Assembly (NCBI GenBank): GCA_947034885.2
Contig: OX344754.2
Span: 3,782,001 to 3,846,000 of the forward strand
DNA: 64,000 nucleotides
Direction: 5' to 3'
DNA from: Thuidium tamariscinum
Lineage: Eukaryota > Streptophyta > Bryopsida > Hypnales > Thuidiaceae
In this document: in pieces, positions 59,058 to 64,000 of the stretch
Position numbering within the stretch: the first letter of the stretch is position 1
How the letters are laid out: every line of letters begins with the position of its first letter
Notes under the pieces: model-generated
The model's input: only the letters and a program-made list of their open reading frames with translations
Databases searched by the model: none
What the model was told of the DNA's origin: nothing
Program-made: the position numbers and the translations under genes

Positions 59058-60008
59058 TTATCAACACTATTAAGTGGTTTGCTAGCATTAGAGGGTCATT
59101 GCAAGAAATACTTACTAGTTTTGTCTCAAAATGGCTCAAAATCAATGAGTCCTGTGAGTATTGTGACTTTGGGAATAAATTTTTTTTAAATTGAAAAAAA
59201 TATGGATAATTTGAAGAGCAATGAAAATATTATGTCTCTTGAAATTCAGACCTAAGAAATTTTTTCTTTAAATGTTATAGACAATGGAAAATACGATGAA
59301 AATAGCTCATTTTTCACTAATTTGGTAAAAATAATTCAAAAATGAAAAAAATGAAAAAAAAAAATCAATTTTTTTTCCAAGTAAAGGTATTTTTTTCAAC
59401 AAATTTCATTTTTGGAAAAAATTAATTTTATTCTCCACACTTGCACAAAGTCAGCCACTTCAACAACATGTGGAGGTTGAACAATATAGTATTTTCAAAA
59501 AATCTCATTGTGGTCTTGTGTAACTTTAGGTGAGGTCCTTGCATGCCAATTATCAGCTCAAAATTTGCATTTTGGGGTCAAAAATAGGATTAAAAACCCC
59601 CAAAATGGCCAAAGTAGACACCCGATCGCCCGATCAGGGTCAATTTAAAAATAGTAAATTAATTTTGAAAAAATTGAAAAAATTACAGAAAATGTAAAAC
59701 TTTTGTAGGCACCTTCATTTCAAGTTTCAAGTCAAATGAAGAAAAAATGAAATAGTTATGAGCAAAAAACTACCTCCTAAAGGTCAAGGGGACAAGAAAA
59801 AGGACAAGTGTTTCTTGCAATCACCCTAGATATCTAGATGTGAGTGCTCTATCACAGCTTGAGTGAACACTGCCACCTTTGGTTGGCATTTACCAAGACT
59901 ACATTTTGTCCAAACCATGGTGTACTAATCCACCATGGTCATTATGGCATCTCATTTACACCAATGTTTATGTAGTATCAAGTGTGAAAGGCCCATATGG
60001 ATGGGCAA
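59058..60008. repeat. duplicated segment, occupied copy
   Basis: Second copy of 55416-55628, containing the 734-bp element 59093-59826 and one extra TAGA. Right of the insertion it continues GTGAACACTGCCACCTTTGG and GAAAGGCCCATATGGATGGG. Confidence 0.88.
59093..59826. mobile_element. ATTGCAAG-family element 10 (734 bp, TSD TAGA)
   Basis: Left end GGGTCATTGCAAGAAATACT, inverted right end GGGTGATTGCAAGAAACACT. The exact repeat TAGA flanks it (59089-59092 and 59827-59830), with a related empty site at 55441-55460. The interior is of the 8809-9535 type. Confidence 0.94.
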
Positions 60009-60890
60009 TAAGAATCTTAATCACTCAAAAGGGCTATTCATTAGAGAAATTTTGAACCTTCAAAGAAGCCTTTAGAAATTGACATGCAAAGCTATTTATT
60101 GAAGGCTAGAGATGATAGCCTTAGTACACAATATGTGTAGCTACCTTGTGTGAATATTCATCAAGTATTTATGAATTTGCTAAATAAAGAATTCACTTAT
60201 TATACTAAGGAGTTGAATGACAAAAAATATCTATTGTTCTATTGTCTAATAAGAGGTATTTCACGGTGTAAACATCATGAGCATGAAGTACCAATGATCT
60301 TATTAGAAAAAAACTTTCACTTATTGTACTAAAAATACATGAGCCATTAGTACTTCATTGCACCAAATTTGTCCTTCTCCAAATAAAATAATCCCTCAAT
60401 GTACTTAAAATTTGAATGACAAGAAGTATCTAATGTCCCATTATCCAATAAAAAACATGTACCTTTATAAACATCATGATGGCAAAATGGGTAGAAATAG
60501 GGGAAAAAATTGTCCTTTCTTTGACAAGTACGCATTTAAATCCAATTGAGGCCATTTTAGAGGCCTCTTTGAGGGTTCAAAATTTCTCTAATGTACTTTT
60601 CAATTTTCTCCAATTCGATTGTATGGGAGACCAAATGTAGGACTTAGTGAGCTCTCAAGGAAGTGCCCCAATGTGCCCAAGGTCTACACTCCATTGGATT
60701 GGTCAGATTATGACTTAATGGCTTGGGATGGTAGGGGGTTTGGACCAACATTTAGGAAGTTTCTTTATAATTTTGCCAACTAATTTCTTCAATTCTCATA
60801 CCAAACCGGTTTTTCAAATACCAAGTAAATCTTGTCATGCACTCTATTTTTTCCTCATAGTAGAAGATTTTTGGATTTTTTCACCTATTT
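60009..60890. other. intergenic DNA
   Basis: AT-rich with short frames. CACTTATTATACTAAGGAGTTGAATGACA-like wording near 60193 recurs loosely near 60400, a weak local duplication. No gene recognised. Confidence 0.4.
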
Positions 60891-62732
60891 TTTGTCAAAT
60901 TACAACCGGATCTTTTATCCCCACTCCACTTGCTAACTTTGTGCTAGCCGCCTGCCAGTCATGGCCACTTGAGGGCTTGCCAAAACCAATTCGACCTGTC
61001 ATTTCCGACACAACTAGGTTGCCATGTATACTCTCAGGGCCACATCCCATTCCTGGAAGTGGCAATACTGTAGGTGGTGGTGAGTGGTGAAGTAGGGCGG
61101 CTCTGTTGTAGGTCTTGTTCCTGCCGCTGAGTTCTGCATACTCCAAATCAGTTGCCTCTCCCTACGCAGGTGGTACGTCATGCGCGGATGGAAAGTTTGC
61201 AGAGCTGGCATGGCATGGAGTGCCGCTTGTAAGCTAATCGGGCCTCCAGTGGGGAAACTTTCCTGGAAGAGAGGAAGAGAAGGAGCTGCAAGTGGAGAGT
61301 TTCACTCCCTTCAGTTGCTTGCAGTACCTCTCCACCAATCCCTTCCTTGCCTCACCCTGGTGGGCATGCCCTGCCACCAATGCAAAGTGGAGTGGGCTTT
61401 CTTGCCGAAAGGCATGACGAATTGCTGACATTCGAAGGTATGGCGGATGGCATTCCACGGACGGACGGCTTTGACATTACAGTCACCGTCCTTCAACTGC
61501 ATGCCAGTACGTGGAAGTCCGACGTACAACAAAAACTTATCCAAAGGAAATAAAAAACTACGACAAGCGTGCACCTGCGATACGTGTAAATATCTACATC
61601 AGAAAACGAACCGAAACGACTCGTGCAGTAAGATAGACAAAGTTATTTAATTCACACTCTCCAAATCTCCAATCCAAGTCTGCACATGCTGACACCCAAG
61701 GGATCGGAGAAGGTCCAATTCGATCTAATGAATTAACTTCAAGTTTGTTCCCACTCAGCTCAGCATATATAGTACGTATATTGTAGTTTGTTCACTGTGT
61801 ACTGATGCTTGGCCTGGCATACACGGCCTTATGTATAATCTAAATAAAATCAAACTCTTTCGCTCACACTAATCGATATCGATCGATCATTCGGCAGGCG
61901 ACTAGTTTTACATATTCATTCCATTCCAGGTCCTGACGTACGCAGAGGTTCTTTTTTCTTCTTCGGACTCAAACCCCCGGATCGGGTGGAGGATCCGGCC
62001 AGACAACGGCTCCACGCTGAAAGGAAACTAAGCTTGCATGTGGAAGTTCTCGCTGAACGTACGCGCAACAGAACTGGCGACATCTTCGATCATTTCTCCC
62101 ACGGTAACGAAACTTAATTAAAAGGAAGAACTGATCTCACCTCCCATGCCAAAACATGCGGTTGCAGCTTTCCACAGGAAGATCGAGTCAATCAGTCCTA
62201 GCTAAGTAGGTAGCAATCCAAATCTCGTTGAAGTATTCAGTTCCCACAGAACCTGAAACCTTGGTTCACGCAAGTTTGCAGGTCCTAGCTTGACTTGGCA
62301 GGAGAATAATTAAGGTTCGCACCGCTAGAGCTTGTACTGAGTTGCTCGGACATGTTGATGATGCCGCTAGCTTGGAAACTAATTCATTCAGCAGCAAGCA
62401 TGCATCAAACTGGAGCAAAGCGGGACTGTCTGTGGAAAGTGGGGTGAGTAAACACATAATTGGCGTCCACTTTGAAGTTCAATAAAATCATATCAAAAGA
62501 TTTATTCCTGGTGAAATTATAAACTACTTGAACGCATTTTAAAGTCTATTTTAAGCATCGAAATCCAATTTCGAAAAAACTTGAGCACTTAAAATTTTTC
62601 TAATCACGATTTGTGCAAGGGGTCCATTGCAATTTGCAAATCTTGATTGCAAAATCACCTTGTCCAGGGTTCGGTCATCCAGATAGTAAAACTTGTAAGA
62701 ATCGCGTTACTTTGTCAACATGATTTCTCACT
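60891..62732. other. GC-richer island related to 39.8-42.1 kb, unassigned frames
   Basis: 61402-61550 matches 39988-40150 and 61600-61740 matches 41940-42060, here nearly adjacent, whereas in the 40-kb copy about 1.8 kb including the TTAA foldback lies between. Several overlapping frames are open on both strands at 60890-61560, none recognised. GCATATATAGTACG at 61762 is TATA-like. A minus-strand frame at 62266-62457 is Leu-rich and unplaced. Confidence 0.4.
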
Positions 62733-62738
62733 TACGGA

Positions 62739-63110
62739 ACGACTGCGCAATCCAGAACAGCTAGCTGGGTGAGACAGAAGCAACACTAGCTTCCAGCTCC
62801 GCAGGAGCCGGCCACCTGTGTCCAAAAAAAACCAAGCATCCCCTGTTATTAGTGAGGAGATGAGTGACGAGGCGGAGTGCACAGTCTTGTCCAAACGTTT
62901 AAGTACCTTTCAAAATCAGTGCCCAGTCCCCGAAGCCAGGGCTCCCCCAGCCTGCTTGTTCGGGGACATGGGCTTGTTGGTCGCAGGTCCAATACCTCAG
63001 CCTGCAATTTCGGAAGAAGGATGCCCGAAGCGCCAAAGTGAGCGGCCATATCATACACAGTCGTCGGGAAGGTGAACAGCCAGGCACAGCTCTCCGTCAA
63101 TCCTGGTTAT
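62739..63110 (-). pseudogene. 4CL-like acyl-CoA ligase pseudogene, second fragment
   Basis: Minus-strand copy of the central part of the pseudogene at 35106-35960: LTESCAWLFTFPTT and GASGILLPKLQAEVL near 63000-63100, LGEPWLRGLGTDF near 62910, and a more damaged hinge exon with SHPAS-type remnants near 62760, ending at a GTAAGTGAG donor. The C-terminal exon with the PKSAAGKILRR motif is absent here. It shares frame damage with copy 1, so the gene was already broken before duplication. The left breakpoint (about 62733) falls right at the former exon/intron border. Confidence 0.75.
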
Positions 63111-63475
63111 CCCTGACATTGCAGACATAATGGTGCTAGCACCCTAAAAGTCAAATGATGCACAAAATTTACGTGTAGGACATGGGCAATTGGGCATGAA
63201 GAACATACATTTTTTGATTCAAAATGGACACCTTGTCAAGTGAACAGGCTAGCACTGAATTTGATTATATCAACTTATGAAGGTTGATGACCAGGAGCGT
63301 CGTCCATTTTGTCTAGGAACGGCCTCATCTGTATGGTTGGTGCGCCGGTCATATCGTGTTCACAATTGTATTCACTTTAATCCATTTCCCTCGGGTAATG
63401 ACTAGCTGTTTCTACTGAATCGGTTTTCGATTGTAATCAGGGCTGCTCTGTCAGAACAAATCAGATGCTGACTCG

Positions 63476-63590
63476 TAGGCGAGACAAAGTTAAGGCTGGG
63501 CAAGACCGTTGATGTGCGTTAATTGAACAGATGCAAAGAGAATTCCGTCTCCCTCCTGGGGACTTTGATTCCAAGGGACCAAGGGTGGAC
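63476..63590 (+). pseudogene. EHD-type gene fragment, second copy
   Basis: Reads RDKVKAGQDR, a stop, then CALIEQMQREFRLPPGDFDS on the plus strand. It is a cleaner version of the start of the fragment at 36330-36572 (which has lost the EQ and RLPPGDF wording), but it stops before the KPK and VDDMLG parts. The shared TGA before CA suggests that the common ancestor of both copies was already non-coding, or that the TGA lies in an intron remnant. Confidence 0.72.
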
Positions 63591-63785
63591 CCAATTCTAT
63601 ACAGTGACTTCAATTTGTAGTCTTCTAGTGGATGTGAAGAAGCACTCAACATCGTGGTAGGTGACCTTTTCACAATTGACAAAAGTTTAACTCTACCAAG
63701 AAATCTTGTATTTTGTATTGATTTCTTTATTGATAATCCACCGCTTCTTTCTGCTGCAAGCGTCCTCTGATTCATTTGCTAATAT

Positions 63786-64000
63786 ATGGCGAATTTCGTT
63801 AAAATGGCGGTATTCCATTAGTTTGACACTTTGGACAGTTCAGACCGCGCAGTCTAAAATCTAAAACTGTCATAGATTTTTGAAATCTACATGTGTTATG
63901 TCTGAAATCTACTCTTGTCCAAGATGTTTCAAACTGCACATTCAGAAATCTAAACAAGTCATAGATTTTGAACATCTAGATGTGTTTTAGATGTTTGAAA
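63786..64000. repeat. MITE end (family of 2934-3118), then AATCTA-rich DNA
   Basis: ATGGCGAATTTCGTTAAAAT, then GGCGGTATTCC, matches the terminus of the MITE at 2934. The right end would lie beyond the window. 63850-64000 is rich in AAATCTA and TAGATTTTGAA words in both orientations. Confidence 0.6.

Larger units (their letters stand above)
62733..63786. repeat. duplicated block, copy 2 (partner 35577-38223)
   Basis: Shorter copy of the block that contains the 4CL-like and EHD fragments. It keeps the same order and orientation and stops at the same CATTTGCTAATAT, after which a MITE end begins. Confidence 0.88.

Noticed and set aside
1-64000. Most of the short open frames of 60-90 codons on both strands
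   Set aside because: They overlap in several frames, lie in AT-rich or repetitive DNA, and show no domain or codon pattern; they are expected by chance in 64 kb.
1-64000. LTR retroelements, Polintons or other virus-like elements
   Set aside because: I saw no paired LTRs, primer-binding sites, reverse-transcriptase, integrase or capsid motifs on either strand.

Overview
This is AT-rich nuclear DNA from a land plant. The gene remnants have plant-type introns, a chloroplast-type transit peptide, and plant-like 4CL and EHD homologues. Transposable elements and their relics dominate. The sequence alone does not settle the lineage. The low gene density and the unusual element mix (CACTA, piggyBac, pogo-like, and a family I cannot place) would suit a non-seed plant such as a bryophyte, lycophyte or fern, but that is only a guess. 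I saw no tRNA, rRNA, CRISPR array or LTR retroelement.

Layout. 1-0.75 kb: broken pogo-like (DDE_1) transposase. 3.2-4.7 kb: broken piggyBac transposase on the minus strand, with all three catalytic aspartates still visible. 10.6-18.6 kb: a CACTA transposon (TSD CCA) with a second CACTA element (11593-15351, TSD TCA) nested inside it. The inner one carries a captured fragment of an organellar type IA DNA topoisomerase gene whose exons and splice sites are still in order. 18.7-26.2 kb: several MITEs, an intact 214-aa reading frame and a small coiled-coil frame on the minus strand, neither recognised as to family. 26-34 kb: AT-rich repeats. 34.4-42 kb: a more GC-rich island with a 4CL-like acyl-CoA ligase pseudogene, an EHD-type ATPase fragment, and one clean gene for a small secreted cysteine-rich protein with its own TATA box. 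42-60 kb: layered repeats. 60.9-63.8 kb: a second, shorter and rearranged copy of parts of the 35-42 kb island.

The most striking pattern is one family of elements with terminal inverted repeats GGGT(G/C)ATTGCAAGAAA. I count ten complete copies (mostly 540-735 bp; one is a 994-bp foldback) and at least seven fragments. All ten complete copies are flanked by 4-bp direct repeats, five exact and five with one mismatch. Two insertions are confirmed by related unoccupied sites inside the same window. No transposase for the family is present, and TIR plus 4-bp TSD do not let me assign it confidently to a superfamily.

There is no operon-like gene cooperation. The links between features are those of genome turnover: insertion, nesting, capture of host gene pieces and segmental duplication. 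The only ordinary gene I would defend as probably functional is the cysteine-rich secreted protein at 39128-39601. The 214-aa frame at 20902-21546 is a weaker candidate.
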